Positions 1 through 7,022 of a stretch of DNA of 36,285 nt are shown piece by piece. Made by a program: the position numbers and the translations under genes. The notes beneath the pieces are model-generated. The model had not been told where the DNA came from and did no database searches. It saw only the letters and a list, made by a program, of their open reading frames with translations. Location of the stretch: assembly GCF_010993975.1 (NCBI RefSeq), contig NZ_JAACZO010000017.1:1-36285 (forward strand). The letters run 5' to 3'. The DNA comes from Halomonas faecis. Its GTDB lineage: Bacteria > Pseudomonadota > Gammaproteobacteria > Pseudomonadales > Halomonadaceae. Within the stretch, counting starts at the first letter, position 1. Each line of letters starts with the position of its first letter.

Positions 1-2
1 GG

Positions 3-125
3 GTGGGGACCGCGTACTTACCCAATTACCTGGCATGGCGGCGGCTGTTTGAAACCGCGAAGCCAGCAGAGGAGGCGTGGTTTCGCGCAGCGATAGGCGC
101 AGACCAACAACAGATACCAACATAG
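3..125 (+). mobile_element. C-terminal remnant of an IS transposase (5' end outside window)
   Basis: An open frame enters from the left edge and stops with TAG at 123-125, giving about 40 residues. The stretch TAYLPNYLAWRRLFE followed by a short helical tail and a polar end resembles the extreme C-terminus of DDE-type insertion-sequence transposases; I am not certain of the IS family. No terminal inverted repeat could be identified downstream. The rest of the gene lies outside the window, so completeness cannot be judged. It marks the left end of an accessory patch that runs to about 2150. Confidence 0.4.
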
Positions 126-235
126 CCTCACTTATACAGTATTTGTGGCAAACCCGGCCACAAGGAAACACAGATGGGAACTGTGCCAGGATGAGAGAGC
201 AGGAGGGATGAATGCGAGTGCGCTAACTGGGTCCG

Positions 236-496
236 TTGGTGGCGGGCATGACGCCTCCGGCGCTGGGCGGGTATGATCTTTCGCAGTTCGCGCCGAGCTG
301 CTACCTGGTGGGCGTGGGGGAAGAGGCTGGCGTGAGCGGCCCGGTGATTGAGGGCGAGCAGCGGTTGTTCAAGGGGCATCGGATTGGTGGGCGCATCCGG
401 TTGATGCCCACTGCCGGGCCGCGGGAGTCGATCTGGGCCCGGCAGTCGGATCTGCGGGGTGTGGTTGTCAGTCAGGCGAGGCGGTATGCGTGGTGA
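236..496 (+). CDS. Possible gene fragment, unrecognised (86 aa)
   Basis: This open frame uses TTG or the internal ATG at 248 as a start, with no convincing ribosome-binding site for either. A good AGGAGGG site just upstream (201-207) leads only into short frames that stop quickly. Codon choice (many CTG, GTG, CGC, GGC) looks like real coding sequence, and the protein (for example GGYDLSQFAPSCYLVGVG) is not low-complexity. I do not recognise it. The likeliest reading is the 3' end of a truncated gene left next to the transposase remnant. An opposite-strand frame over the same bases is proline- and arginine-rich and looks like its shadow. Confidence 0.25.
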   Translation: MVAGMTPPALGGYDLSQFAPSCYLVGVGEEAGVSGPVIEGEQRLFKGHRIGGRIRLMPTAGPRESIWARQSDLRGVVVSQARRYAW

Positions 497-583
497 TGTT
501 GCTGTTTCCGCAAGCGGGGTTCGCATTGCTGGATGGCGTGATATCGCGTAATATTGAGAGGCGTGAAGAAGTGATTTGACTCT

Positions 584-634
584 GCATGCCTAACTGGATA
601 AGGTCGCTTAGCGACCTTATCCAGTTAGGCATGC
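584..634. repeat. Perfect 24-bp inverted repeat with attC-like core boxes
   Basis: The arms at 584-607 and 611-634 are exact reverse complements separated by TTA. Within the arms sit GCCTAAC (588-594) and GTTAGGC (624-630), which match the RYYYAAC and GTTRRRY core boxes of integron attC sites. The 43 bp between the outer box edges is shorter than usual for attC, and the stem has no extrahelical bases. A terminator or an IS footprint are the alternatives. No T-run follows on the plus strand. Confidence 0.5.
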
Positions 635-678
635 GGATCCGGCGATAACTTTAATTGTCTGATTTTTTGGAGAAAATC

Positions 679-870
679 ATGGTCTCTTACCTCAGTGCTG
701 ATCGGGCGGGCTATTTCGTGCTGCGTCAGCAGGAAAAAGAGCAGAACCGTGCCAAAGAATACGACGAGATGCTGGTGTCGCGTGCAGCCATCGCTCGTGC
801 TTCTCACTTCGCTGGCGTTCGGCAGCGTGCTCGGGTCGTGCGTCGCGCCTTGCAACAGGGCAGCGAGTGA
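679..870 (+). CDS. Small basic protein upstream of nucleotidyltransferase gene
   Basis: This 63-residue protein is not recognised. The ATG at 679 was chosen because GGAG lies six bases upstream (TTGGAGAAAATC); a TTG at 655 would add eight residues. The sequence is mostly helical in style and strongly charged: a KEQNRAKEYDEM stretch in the middle and an arginine-rich C-terminus (RQRARVVRRAL). There is no signal peptide or membrane segment. Its stop lies 16 bases before the start of the nucleotidyltransferase-like gene, so the two probably form one transcription unit. Small helical proteins in this position are often antitoxins, but that role is inferred from position only. Confidence 0.5.
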   Translation: MVSYLSADRAGYFVLRQQEKEQNRAKEYDEMLVSRAAIARASHFAGVRQRARVVRRALQQGSE

Positions 871-886
871 GCGCGCACCGTAGGTA

Positions 887-1747
887 ATGCCGGAGCCTTT
901 CGATACCGATCCCCTACTTCGCCTGTTCGCCGAGCTACCTCGAGAAGCACAGGAACGCCTGGTCCTCATTGGGGGCCAGGCGATTTCGTTTTGGAGCTAC
1001 TATTTTCTGGAAGGCAGCCTGAGCGAGGTCGACCTAGCTGCTCTGACTTCATCCGACCTGGACATCGTTTCTGAGACTCAGGAAAACGTGCGACTGCTGG
1101 CGAGGGCATGGGGTGGAAAGCCCCGGTTTGCCGGCATCGACGATCACACGCCCAACATCGCCGTAATCGATCTAGAGCGGCCGGGCTGGAGTCCAGATGG
1201 AGCGCACCTGATCGTCGATGTGATGGGCGATGTCTATGGTGCCACTGCGCATCAGCTCATCACTTGGTCAGAGATGATCGAGCTCTCCTTCGAAAATGGT
1301 CAAACCGTGTGCTTGCGCGTCGTGGTACCGGAAATGTTGCTCTGGACGAGGATTGCCAACCTGCACAAGCGGCCGATGGGCCCGGTGGCCGTTCAGCGGG
1401 AGTTGCGCCGCACGAAAGTTCTGTGCCGGATCGTCAGCGAGCATCTCGAAAATCTGGCCCAGGAAGCCATGTTCGAGCCGGGCTTGCGGCGTATTGCTCT
1501 CAAGCATGCCAGCCTGGTCTATCAGTGGATTGCGAAACAGAACTGGGCTCGCAAGGTGTTGGCCCGGCATCCTGAATTGATAGACCCCTATCTCTCCGCA
1601 GTGCCGCGAACGCCCTTCTGGCCGCAAGCGCTCCTGGAACATGGTCTGCCAGGCTGGCAGAACTGGCTGGTTGGCCGTGTGGAGGCCCTCATTCGGCATC
1701 AGGAACACCGCCAGCGTGAGAAAGAGAGCTCGGCACTTCTCCGCTAG
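887..1747 (+). CDS. Nucleotidyltransferase-fold protein, toxin-antitoxin-like
   Basis: The 286-residue protein shows the signature of the DNA polymerase beta-like nucleotidyltransferase fold: an IGG loop at residues 28-30, then SDLD with two acidic metal ligands at D57 and D59, then a beta-strand ending in a third aspartate (LIVDVMG, D111). This set is shared by MNT-type and AbiEii-type enzymes, which transfer NMP groups and often serve as toxins or antitoxins. The rest (about 160-286) is helical and unassigned. The start is ATG 887, with a weak AGGT upstream. It follows a 63-residue gene by 16 bases, and the pair lies between a transposase remnant with a large palindrome and a decayed HTH gene, consistent with mobile or defence DNA. 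It could equally be a housekeeping-type nucleotidyltransferase of unknown target. Confidence 0.6.
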   Translation: MPEPFDTDPLLRLFAELPREAQERLVLIGGQAISFWSYYFLEGSLSEVDLAALTSSDLDIVSETQENVRLLARAWGGKPRFAGIDDHTPNIAVIDLERPGWSPDGAHLIVDVMGDVYGATAHQLITWSEMIELSFENGQTVCLRVVVPEMLLWTRIANLHKRPMGPVAVQRELRRTKVLCRIVSEHLENLAQEAMFEPGLRRIALKHASLVYQWIAKQNWARKVLARHPELIDPYLSAVPRTPFWPQALLEHGLPGWQNWLVGRVEALIRHQEHRQREKESSALLR

Positions 1748-1871
1748 GCTGGTTCATTCTCGGCTTACCGAATGCACCTCCATCCGCAGCGAGCTCGTCA
1801 GCGCGCTGTCGCTGGGCTCGTGGCCGACCTAGGTGATCACCATGCAGTGGCGTCGATCTTGCGTAGACGGT

Positions 1872-2049
1872 AATCCGGGGTGTGGGCGAGGCGGCCCGGT
1901 TCGCTGTAGCAGGTTCATGCCAGGGCCCATTGAGGGCGGGCATCAGTCAGGGCTATCTGTCGGAGATCGAGGCCGGCAAGGCCGGTTTCCTGAGCGTGTT
2001 GAAGCGCATCGCCGACGTGTTGGGCGTGGAGCGGAGCGACCTGACGTGA
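1872..2049 (+). pseudogene. Decayed XRE-type helix-turn-helix gene
   Basis: From 1936 to the TGA at 2047-2049 the sequence encodes ISQGYLSEIEAGK followed by VLKRIADVLGV, the recognition helix and last helices of a Cro/C1-type HTH domain. No start codon or first helix is in frame upstream. Bases about 1872-1930 look like a frameshifted version of the missing first helix. It is therefore a remnant. Intact proteins of this kind are often antitoxins next to RelE-like toxins, but no toxin gene is visible here. Confidence 0.55.
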
Positions 2050-2155
2050 CCGGCGTCAGCCCTGCAGTCAGTCGTGCACGGTTCGAGTGAGTTGAGTGTC
2101 TGTCGTGGAGTAGGGTGTTAGCCTTGACGTTTACCACTTGGGCCGGAGGGTCGGC

Positions 2156-2758
2156 ATGAAGGCAATGGCGTTGGCAGGCGTCCTAGCATCGCTGCTATGG
2201 CTGGCAGGCTGCAGCGGCGGAGAGGAAGAGTCGGCGGCCGAGGGGGAGCGTGTGGGTGGCGTAGCCCAGCCTGAGGCCGATACCGGTCGAGCGGCGAGCA
2301 CGTCGGACGATGAGCAGCCGGCAGTAGAACCCTTTACCGAACCGGTTCGCATCGAGGTCATGGCCACGTTGCGCAGTGACCGGCGACTGATGGTGGAAGG
2401 CGAGAGCAATTTACCCGAGGGAGCTCAGCTTCAAGTCGTGGTAGAGCGCGAGGCTAGTGGCATGCGCTGGCGCTCGCTCACCACCGTCCAGGAAGGAGGC
2501 TTCGTTGCCGGGCCGTATGGGTCGGGTAGTGGTCTGCCCGATGGCGGCTATATCGTACGCGTGATGCTGTCCGAGGCGAGCGTGCAACCCGAGGAGGTGC
2601 GTGCAAGGATTGGCGAGCAAGGGGAGCACCTCAGCGGCCCGTTAGTGACGACCTCGCGCCATGGGCTGGGGCAGATCGTCAGCTATTCGCGTCGCTACCT
2701 AGTCGGCAGTGAGCCCCGGCGTGCCACCGATCAGGTGGAAGTGCTGGAAGTCGAGTGA
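2156..2758 (+). CDS. Predicted lipoprotein, unknown function
   Basis: This 200-residue protein begins with a lipoprotein signal: two-lysine/short hydrophobic stretch and the lipobox LAGC with the lipidated cysteine at residue 19. An acidic, low-complexity linker (about 20-65, rich in E, G, A and S) follows, as is common in halophile envelope proteins. The C-terminal domain (about 70-200) is rich in beta-strand patterns and unrecognised. ATG 2156 was chosen because GGAGGG sits five bases upstream and puts the signal peptide at the N-terminus. The residue after the cysteine is serine, which predicts outer-membrane sorting by the usual +2 rule. It converges on the XRE regulator gene with a 7-base gap. 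Confidence 0.7.
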   Translation: MKAMALAGVLASLLWLAGCSGGEEESAAEGERVGGVAQPEADTGRAASTSDDEQPAVEPFTEPVRIEVMATLRSDRRLMVEGESNLPEGAQLQVVVEREASGMRWRSLTTVQEGGFVAGPYGSGSGLPDGGYIVRVMLSEASVQPEEVRARIGEQGEHLSGPLVTTSRHGLGQIVSYSRRYLVGSEPRRATDQVEVLEVE

Positions 2759-2765
2759 GGCAGGT

Positions 2766-3362
2766 TCAGGGCCGTTCAGGGCACCAGCGAGCCAGCAGTT
2801 TACCCACCACTCGTTGTGCAGCGCCCATGGGCAGTGATTCGGTACCGCTGGAGGCCTCGCCGCGGCGCTGTAGTTCACCCTGGCCGTTGCGTTCCAGATG
2901 GGCGATGGTCAGCCCTTCGTTATCCTCGATGAGGTAGCGTCCGGCTTGGTCGAAGGTGTCGGTCGGTCGGACGGCGGCGAGATCCCCTGGGGCCAGAAAG
3001 TCGAAGTGTTCGCCGGGAGCCGGGGTTATCAGGTAGCAGTCACTCTGCCAGTCGCCGCTGGCGATCAGTTCTCCGGGAAAGGTGATGCGGTTGGCGGTAG
3101 GATTCAGCCAGGGAACGGGCTGCTTGCCGTGCAAGTAGAGTGGAGTGGTACGGCCGTTGTCATCGCCTTCCAGCAGTTGGCTGAGAGGACATTGCAGGGC
3201 TTCTGCCAGCGCGACCAGTCGCTCGTGACCGATCTGTTTGATGGCACCGGATTCCCAGTAAGAGATCGTGACGTCGGATACTCCGACCTTACGTGCCAGG
3301 GCGGCCTTATTGAGGTTGGCACGCTGCCGTAACTGCTTGATACGTGGGCCAAGTGCATCCAT
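2766..3362 (-). CDS. XRE-family repressor with S24-like C-terminal domain
   Basis: This 198-residue DNA-binding regulator has an N-terminal Cro/C1 helix-turn-helix at about residues 7-60 (KAALARKVGVSDVTISYWE is the core). A C-terminal beta-rich domain (about 95-175) resembles the LexA/CI S24 fold (APGDLAAVRP, then GRYLIEDNEGLTIAHL). I do not see an obvious Ser-Lys catalytic pair with confidence, so self-cleavage is not claimed. ATG 3362 was chosen because AGGAAG lies just upstream and the HTH starts immediately after; longer starts add unlikely sequence. It is transcribed divergently from gltX across about 275 bases that contain a perfect 12-bp palindrome (3439-3450), a plausible autoregulatory operator. 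Confidence 0.7.
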   Translation of the reverse strand: MDALGPRIKQLRQRANLNKAALARKVGVSDVTISYWESGAIKQIGHERLVALAEALQCPLSQLLEGDDNGRTTPLYLHGKQPVPWLNPTANRITFPGELIASGDWQSDCYLITPAPGEHFDFLAPGDLAAVRPTDTFDQAGRYLIEDNEGLTIAHLERNGQGELQRRGEASSGTESLPMGAAQRVVGKLLARWCPERP

Positions 3363-3438
3363 CTCATCTTCCTGCCGGCAAGTGGTAATAGGGAGAAGTG
3401 ATCGTCGGTGATCACGTTGCGTTGTGCAAATTTGACGC

Positions 3439-3450
3439 CTCAACGTTGAG
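3439..3450. promoter_or_regulatory. Perfect 12-bp palindrome upstream of XRE gene
   Basis: CTCAACGTTGAG is exactly self-complementary. It lies 77 bases upstream of the XRE start codon, in the divergent region shared with gltX. Placement suits an operator for the neighbouring repressor. This is inferred from symmetry and position; no second copy was noticed. Confidence 0.35.
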
Positions 3451-3577
3451 ACAACCATTCTGCACGGGCATTACCCGGTCACTTCGTCATCATTCGATAA
3501 GCCTTCGACCGCTTAGCATGGACTCCGGATGTCGAGGATGATTCCCCATGGCGGCTGCCGGTTGCCGGCCAGGTGCG

Positions 3578-3583
3578 TATAAT
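3578..3583 (+). promoter_or_regulatory. Probable gltX promoter -10 box
   Basis: A consensus TATAAT lies 55 bases before the gltX ATG. Seventeen bases further upstream the -35 position reads CTGCCG, a poor match, so the promoter may rely on its -10. The predicted start site is about 3590. Confidence 0.4.
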
Positions 3584-3637
3584 GCGCCTACTACCCTGGT
3601 TTCAGGGGTTCATACCACCGATTGGACCAAGGACGAC

Positions 3638-5116
3638 ATGACCGTACGCACTCGCATCGCGCCGTCTCCCACCGGCGACCCCCATGTTGGGACCGCCTAT
3701 ATCGCCCTGTTCAACCTCTGTTTCGCTCGCCAGCACGGTGGCCAGTTCATTCTGCGCATCGAGGATACCGATCGGGTGCGCTCCACCACAGAATCCGAGC
3801 AGATGATCCTGGACTCGCTGCGCTGGCTGGGTCTGGAGTGGGATGAAGGGCCTGACGTGGGCGGTCCCCACGGACCCTATCGTCAGAGCGAGCGCGGCGA
3901 TATCTATGGTGAGTATGCCCGCCAACTGATCGATGCCGGACATGCCTTTCGCTGCTACCGTACCGCCGAGGAGCTGGATGAGTTGCGTGAGGCGCGCAAG
4001 GCGGCAGGCATGCACCTGGCTCTCAAGCCATCCGATCTTGCTCTGCCCGATGAGGAGCAGACGCGACGCGAGCGCGAGGGCTGGCCCCATGTCGTGCGCA
4101 TGAAGGTACCCGCTAGCGGAGCCTGCGTGATCGACGACATGCTGCGCGGCCCCATCGAGGTCGACTGGGCCCAGGTGGACGCCCAGGTGCTGCTCAAGTC
4201 CGATGGCATGCCTACCTACCATCTGGCCAACGTGGTCGACGATCACCTGATGGGCATCACCCATGTGCTGCGTGGCGAGGAGTGGATCAACTCGGCGCCC
4301 AAGCATCAGCTGCTCTATGACTATTTCGGGTGGGAGATGCCGGTGCTGTGCCACATGCCGTTGCTGCGAAATCCCGACAAGTCGAAGCTCTCCAAGCGCA
4401 AGAACCCGACTTCCATCAACTACTATCGGCGCATGGGTTATCTGCCCCAGGCGGTGACCAACTATCTGGGGCGCATGGGCTGGTCGATGCCCGACGAGCG
4501 CGAGAAGTTCAGTCTCGACGAGATGATGGCTCACTTCGATATCCAGCGGGTGTCGCTGGGCGGCCCGGTGTTCGATCTCGAGAAACTCACCTGGCTCAAT
4601 GGCCTGTACATTCGCGAAGACCTCGACGATGCCGCCTTTCTCAAGGCGCTGATGGCCTGGGCCTTCAACGAGGAGTATGTGTCGCAGATCCTGCCACAGG
4701 TGCGTACGCGGGTGGAGACGCTCTCCGAGGTGGCACCGCTTGCCGGGCATTTCTTCTCCGGCCTGCCGGCCATCGAGGAGCGCGATTTCGACGGCGTCAA
4801 ACTGGGGCGCGAGGACCTGGTCAAGCTGCTGCAGTTTCTGGTGTGGCGTTTCGAGGCCGTGCCGGCATGGAACAAGGAGACCCTGCTGGCCGAGGTCAAG
4901 ACGCTATCCGCCCACTTCGAACTCAAGATGAAGGAGTTTCTGGCGCCGGTTTTCATCGCCATTACCGGTTCGCCGTCCAGCACTTCGGTGATGGACGCCA
5001 TGGCCATTCTCGGCTCCGACATGACCCGTGCGCGTCTGCGGCACGCCATCGAGGTACTCGGCGGCGTCTCCAAGAAGCAGGCCAAGCGCTTCGAGAAGGA
5101 ATTCCGGGGGCTGTAA
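3638..5116 (+). CDS. gltX: Glutamyl-tRNA synthetase
   Basis: This class I aminoacyl-tRNA synthetase (492 residues) charges tRNA-Glu with glutamate in the cytoplasm. The HIGH-type motif appears as [12 protein letters not shown] (10-21) and the KMSKS-type loop as KLSKR (250-254), both intact and in the expected order. The C-terminal part is the helical anticodon-binding domain. ATG 3638 was chosen because AAGGA sits just upstream and the protein then begins at the canonical first strand ([11 protein letters not shown]). Length matches bacterial GltX. The gene is followed by a 7-bp tandem repeat and then by tRNA-Ala and tRNA-Glu genes, so the enzyme and its substrate tRNA are encoded side by side. 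Confidence 0.97.
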   Translation: MTVRTRIAPSPTGDPHVGTAYIALFNLCFARQHGGQFILRIEDTDRVRSTTESEQMILDSLRWLGLEWDEGPDVGGPHGPYRQSERGDIYGEYARQLIDAGHAFRCYRTAEELDELREARKAAGMHLALKPSDLALPDEEQTRREREGWPHVVRMKVPASGACVIDDMLRGPIEVDWAQVDAQVLLKSDGMPTYHLANVVDDHLMGITHVLRGEEWINSAPKHQLLYDYFGWEMPVLCHMPLLRNPDKSKLSKRKNPTSINYYRRMGYLPQAVTNYLGRMGWSMPDEREKFSLDEMMAHFDIQRVSLGGPVFDLEKLTWLNGLYIREDLDDAAFLKALMAWAFNEEYVSQILPQVRTRVETLSEVAPLAGHFFSGLPAIEERDFDGVKLGREDLVKLLQFLVWRFEAVPAWNKETLLAEVKTLSAHFELKMKEFLAPVFIAITGSPSSTSVMDAMAILGSDMTRARLRHAIEVLGGVSKKQAKRFEKEFRGL

Positions 5117-5186
5117 GCTGCGGGCTACGGGTCATGGGCTACGAGCAGGAAGTTGCAAGATGGCAGCGCCGGTGCATTACGCTGCC

Positions 5187-5310
5187 GAAGCCCGAAGCCC
5201 GAAGCCCGAAGCCCGAAGCCCGAAGCCCGAAGCCCGAAGCCCGAAGCCCGAAGCCCGAAGCCCGAAGCCCGAAGCCCGAAGCCCGAAGCCCGAAGCCCGA
5301 AGCCCGAAGC
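5187..5310 (+). repeat. Tandem array of a 7-bp unit, 17 copies
   Basis: The unit GAAGCCC repeats without error 17 times (5187-5305), followed by a partial GAAGC. Because seven is not a multiple of three, each frame reads the same heptapeptide (PEARSPK), which creates spurious open frames here. It lies 70 bases after the gltX stop and ends 12 bases before the tRNA promoter -35 box. The preceding bases (5120-5150) look like a different, decayed repeat based on GGGCTACG. Confidence 0.97.
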
Positions 5311-5321
5311 TGATTTTCGGC

Positions 5322-5350
5322 TTGACGAAGGCGGGGCGAATCAGTAACCT
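5322..5350 (+). promoter_or_regulatory. Sigma-70 promoter of the tRNA-Ala/tRNA-Glu unit
   Basis: TTGACG (5322-5327), a 17-base spacer and TAACCT (5345-5350) form a good sigma-70 promoter. The expected start is about 5357, 15 bases before the mature tRNA-Ala. The bases after the -10 (ACGCACC) are GC-rich, a discriminator type typical of stringently controlled stable-RNA promoters. Confidence 0.65.
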
Positions 5351-5371
5351 ACGCACCGTCTTCGCGAGCTT

Positions 5372-5447
5372 GGGGCCTTAGCTCAGCTGGGAGAGCGCGA
5401 CACTGGCAGTGTCGAGGTCAGCGGTTCGATCCCGCTAGGCTCCACCA
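5372..5447 (+). tRNA. tRNA-Ala (anticodon GGC)
   Basis: A 76-base gene with encoded CCA. The acceptor stem pairs GGGGCCT with AGGCTCC (one G-U). The D arm is GCTC...GAGC, the anticodon stem CGACA/TGTCG encloses loop CTGGCAG with anticodon GGC, and the T loop reads TTCGATC. It reads GCC/GCU alanine codons. Confidence 0.97.
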
Positions 5448-5465
5448 TTCTCTTGCGATTGATGC

Positions 5466-5541
5466 GTCCCATTCGTCTAGTGGTCTAGGACACCGCCCTT
5501 TCACGGCGGTAACAGGGGTTCGAACCCCCTATGGGACGCCA
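5466..5541 (+). tRNA. tRNA-Glu (anticodon TTC)
   Basis: A 76-base gene with encoded CCA. The acceptor stem GTCCCAT pairs with ATGGGAC, the anticodon stem CCGCC/GGCGG encloses CTTTCAC with anticodon TTC, and the T arm is GGGGTTCGAACCCC. It lies 18 bases after tRNA-Ala, probably in the same transcript, and is the substrate of the upstream GltX. Confidence 0.97.
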
Positions 5542-5755
5542 CTTCAATGACGACGCTGGCTCTTCTGCCCGCACTCACCGTGCGTCTGACGGCGTCTCTT
5601 CATTGACTGCCTGTCTGCGCCACCGGATTGTCACTTCCTTGCGTGAAATTGGCATTGAAGCGCCGTTTTCGTGGTGCTTCGAGCTTGACTTGTCCACGTA
5701 CCCCCTCTTTACGTTGCCGCCGGCGGCTGGCTGGACGTAACTTACCGTGCTGCCG

Positions 5756-5777
5756 GGGTTTTGACAAAAACCCTTTA
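5756..5777 (+). terminator. Possible terminator of the tRNA transcript
   Basis: GGGTTTT (5756-5762) and AAAACCC (5767-5773) form a 7-bp stem with a four-base loop, followed by TTTAT. The stem is AU-rich and 215 bases after tRNA-Glu, so the assignment is weak. Confidence 0.3.
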
Positions 5778-5874
5778 TATTCAACTAGTTATACTTGATT
5801 AAAAAATAATCAATCTAAGGGAAGCCCGCTTCCCATGGCGCTTCTGCGACCTTTTCGAGTGGTTGTGAACAGGG

Positions 5875-5897
5875 TTATCCACAGAATGTGTGGAAAA
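5875..5897. promoter_or_regulatory. Pair of inverted DnaA-box-like sites
   Basis: TTATCCACA (5875-5883) is a perfect consensus DnaA box. Five bases later TGTGGAAAA (5889-5897) is the reverse complement of TTTTCCACA, a one-mismatch box. They lie about 60 bases after the AT-rich stretch. Confidence 0.45.
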
Positions 5898-6023
5898 CGC
5901 TCCGAGCCGTGGAGGACGGGATTTTTTGTCGCGGCTGAGGAGCGTTGTCAAGTACGCAAGGCAGGGCTTCCGTCACCGAAGCGGAGGGGGCGCCGCCGTT
6001 GCAGCGACGCCCTGAGGCACGGT

Positions 6024-6914
6024 TCAGCGAGCGCCCAGCGTGCGCAGTCGTCGTAACAGCGAGGAGGTATCCCAGCGTCCGCCGCCCATGACTTGGACAT
6101 CACCATAGAACTGGTCCACCAAGGCGGTGACCGGCAAGCGTGCCTGGAGGCGGCGTGCCTGTTCGAGGCATATTCCCAGGTCCTTGCGCATCCAGTTCAC
6201 TGCGAAGCCATGTTCGTACTGGTCGGCGATCATCGTCTTGTGGCGATTCTCCATTTGCCAGGAGCCGGCGGCTCCCTGGGAGATCACGTCGACGACACGC
6301 TGCTGGTCGAGGCCCGCTTGTTCGGCGAAATGCAACCCTTCGGCGAGTCCCTGTACCAGGCCGGCAATGCAGATCTGATTGACCATCTTGGTGAGCTGGC
6401 CGCTACCGGCAGTGCCCATCAAGGTGACGGCTCGGCCGTAGTGGGAAAGCACCGGCTCCGCGCTGGCGAAGTCGGTTTCGCTGCCGCCGCACATGATGGT
6501 GAGCGCGCCATTCTCGGCGCCTTGCTGGCCGCCGGAGACCGGGGCATCGATGAAACCGGTGCCTTGCTTGCGACAGGCGGCATCGAGCTCTTCGGCCAGG
6601 TCGGCCGAGGCAGTGGTGTGGTCCACCAGCAGGCTGCCTGTGGCCATGCCGGACAGAGCGCCGTGCTCGCCGGTGGTGACCTGGCGCACGTCGTCGTCGT
6701 TGCCTACGCATACCAGCACCAGCTCGGCGCCTGTGGCGGCTTCGCGGGGGGTGGGGTGGTGGCTGCCACCGTATTCGTCCACCCAGGCTTCGGCCTTGGC
6801 GGCGGTGCGGTTGTAGACGCGGACATCGAGACCGGCCCTGGCCAGGTGGCCAGCCATGGGGTAGCCCATGACGCCCAGCCCAATGAAGGCAACGGTGGAT
6901 ATGTCTTGGCTCAT
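6024..6914 (-). CDS. NAD(P)-dependent beta-hydroxyacid dehydrogenase (3-hydroxyisobutyrate dehydrogenase family)
   Basis: This 296-residue soluble enzyme belongs to the family of 3-hydroxyisobutyrate dehydrogenase and tartronate semialdehyde reductase, which oxidise or reduce small beta-hydroxyacids with NAD(P). The N-terminal Rossmann motif GLGVMGYPMAGHLA starts near residue 12. The substrate-binding signature DAPVSGG is present, and the catalytic lysine region reads GQLTKMVNQ. The C-terminal helical dimerisation domain includes KDLGICLEQA. ATG 6914 was chosen because AAGGAGCC lies upstream and the dinucleotide fold begins immediately. The exact substrate cannot be read from the sequence. 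It lies downstream of gltA on the same strand but behind a strong terminator, so it is probably transcribed on its own. Confidence 0.85.
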   Translation of the reverse strand: MSQDISTVAFIGLGVMGYPMAGHLARAGLDVRVYNRTAAKAEAWVDEYGGSHHPTPREAATGAELVLVCVGNDDDVRQVTTGEHGALSGMATGSLLVDHTTASADLAEELDAACRKQGTGFIDAPVSGGQQGAENGALTIMCGGSETDFASAEPVLSHYGRAVTLMGTAGSGQLTKMVNQICIAGLVQGLAEGLHFAEQAGLDQQRVVDVISQGAAGSWQMENRHKTMIADQYEHGFAVNWMRKDLGICLEQARRLQARLPVTALVDQFYGDVQVMGGGRWDTSSLLRRLRTLGAR

Positions 6915-6960
6915 CGTGCGGCTCCTTGGTTGTTGTCCATGCACGGTCATGAAGTCAGAC

Positions 6961-6990
6961 GCAGAAAGCCGCCCGGAGGCGGCTTTCTGC
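6961..6990 (-). terminator. Rho-independent-type hairpin after gltA
   Basis: GCAGAAAGCCGCC (6961-6973) and GGCGGCTTTCTGC (6978-6990) form a perfect 13-bp stem around a four-base loop, 32 bases downstream of the gltA stop on the minus strand. The CTTTCTGC side provides the U-rich end. Confidence 0.7.
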
Positions 6991-7022
6991 TTGCGTAGCG
7001 GCGTGGCCGCCTGCCTGCCGGC

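Larger units (their letters stand above)
5542..6023. other. Gene-free region with AT-rich segment and DnaA-box-like sites
   Basis: No credible gene is visible. Bases about 5756-5820 are AT-rich against a high-GC background and contain a 7-bp hairpin GGGTTTT/AAAACCC (5756-5773) followed by TTTAT, possibly the tRNA terminator, and a TTGATTA/TAATCAA hairpin (5795-5813). A DnaA-box pair follows at 5875-5897. The rest (5898-6023) shows nothing definite. Confidence 0.5.

Noticed and set aside
128..526. Minus-strand 132-codon frame near the left edge
   Set aside because: Proline-, arginine- and histidine-rich with no motif; it looks like the mirror of the plus-strand fragment at 236-496.
5187..5310. 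Repeat array considered as a CRISPR
   Set aside because: Units are 7 bp with no spacers and no cas genes; it is a simple tandem repeat.
5028..5381. Open frames running through the 7-bp repeat (PEARSPK repeats)
   Set aside because: The repeat is open in all three plus frames by construction; no start context or domain, so not protein-coding.
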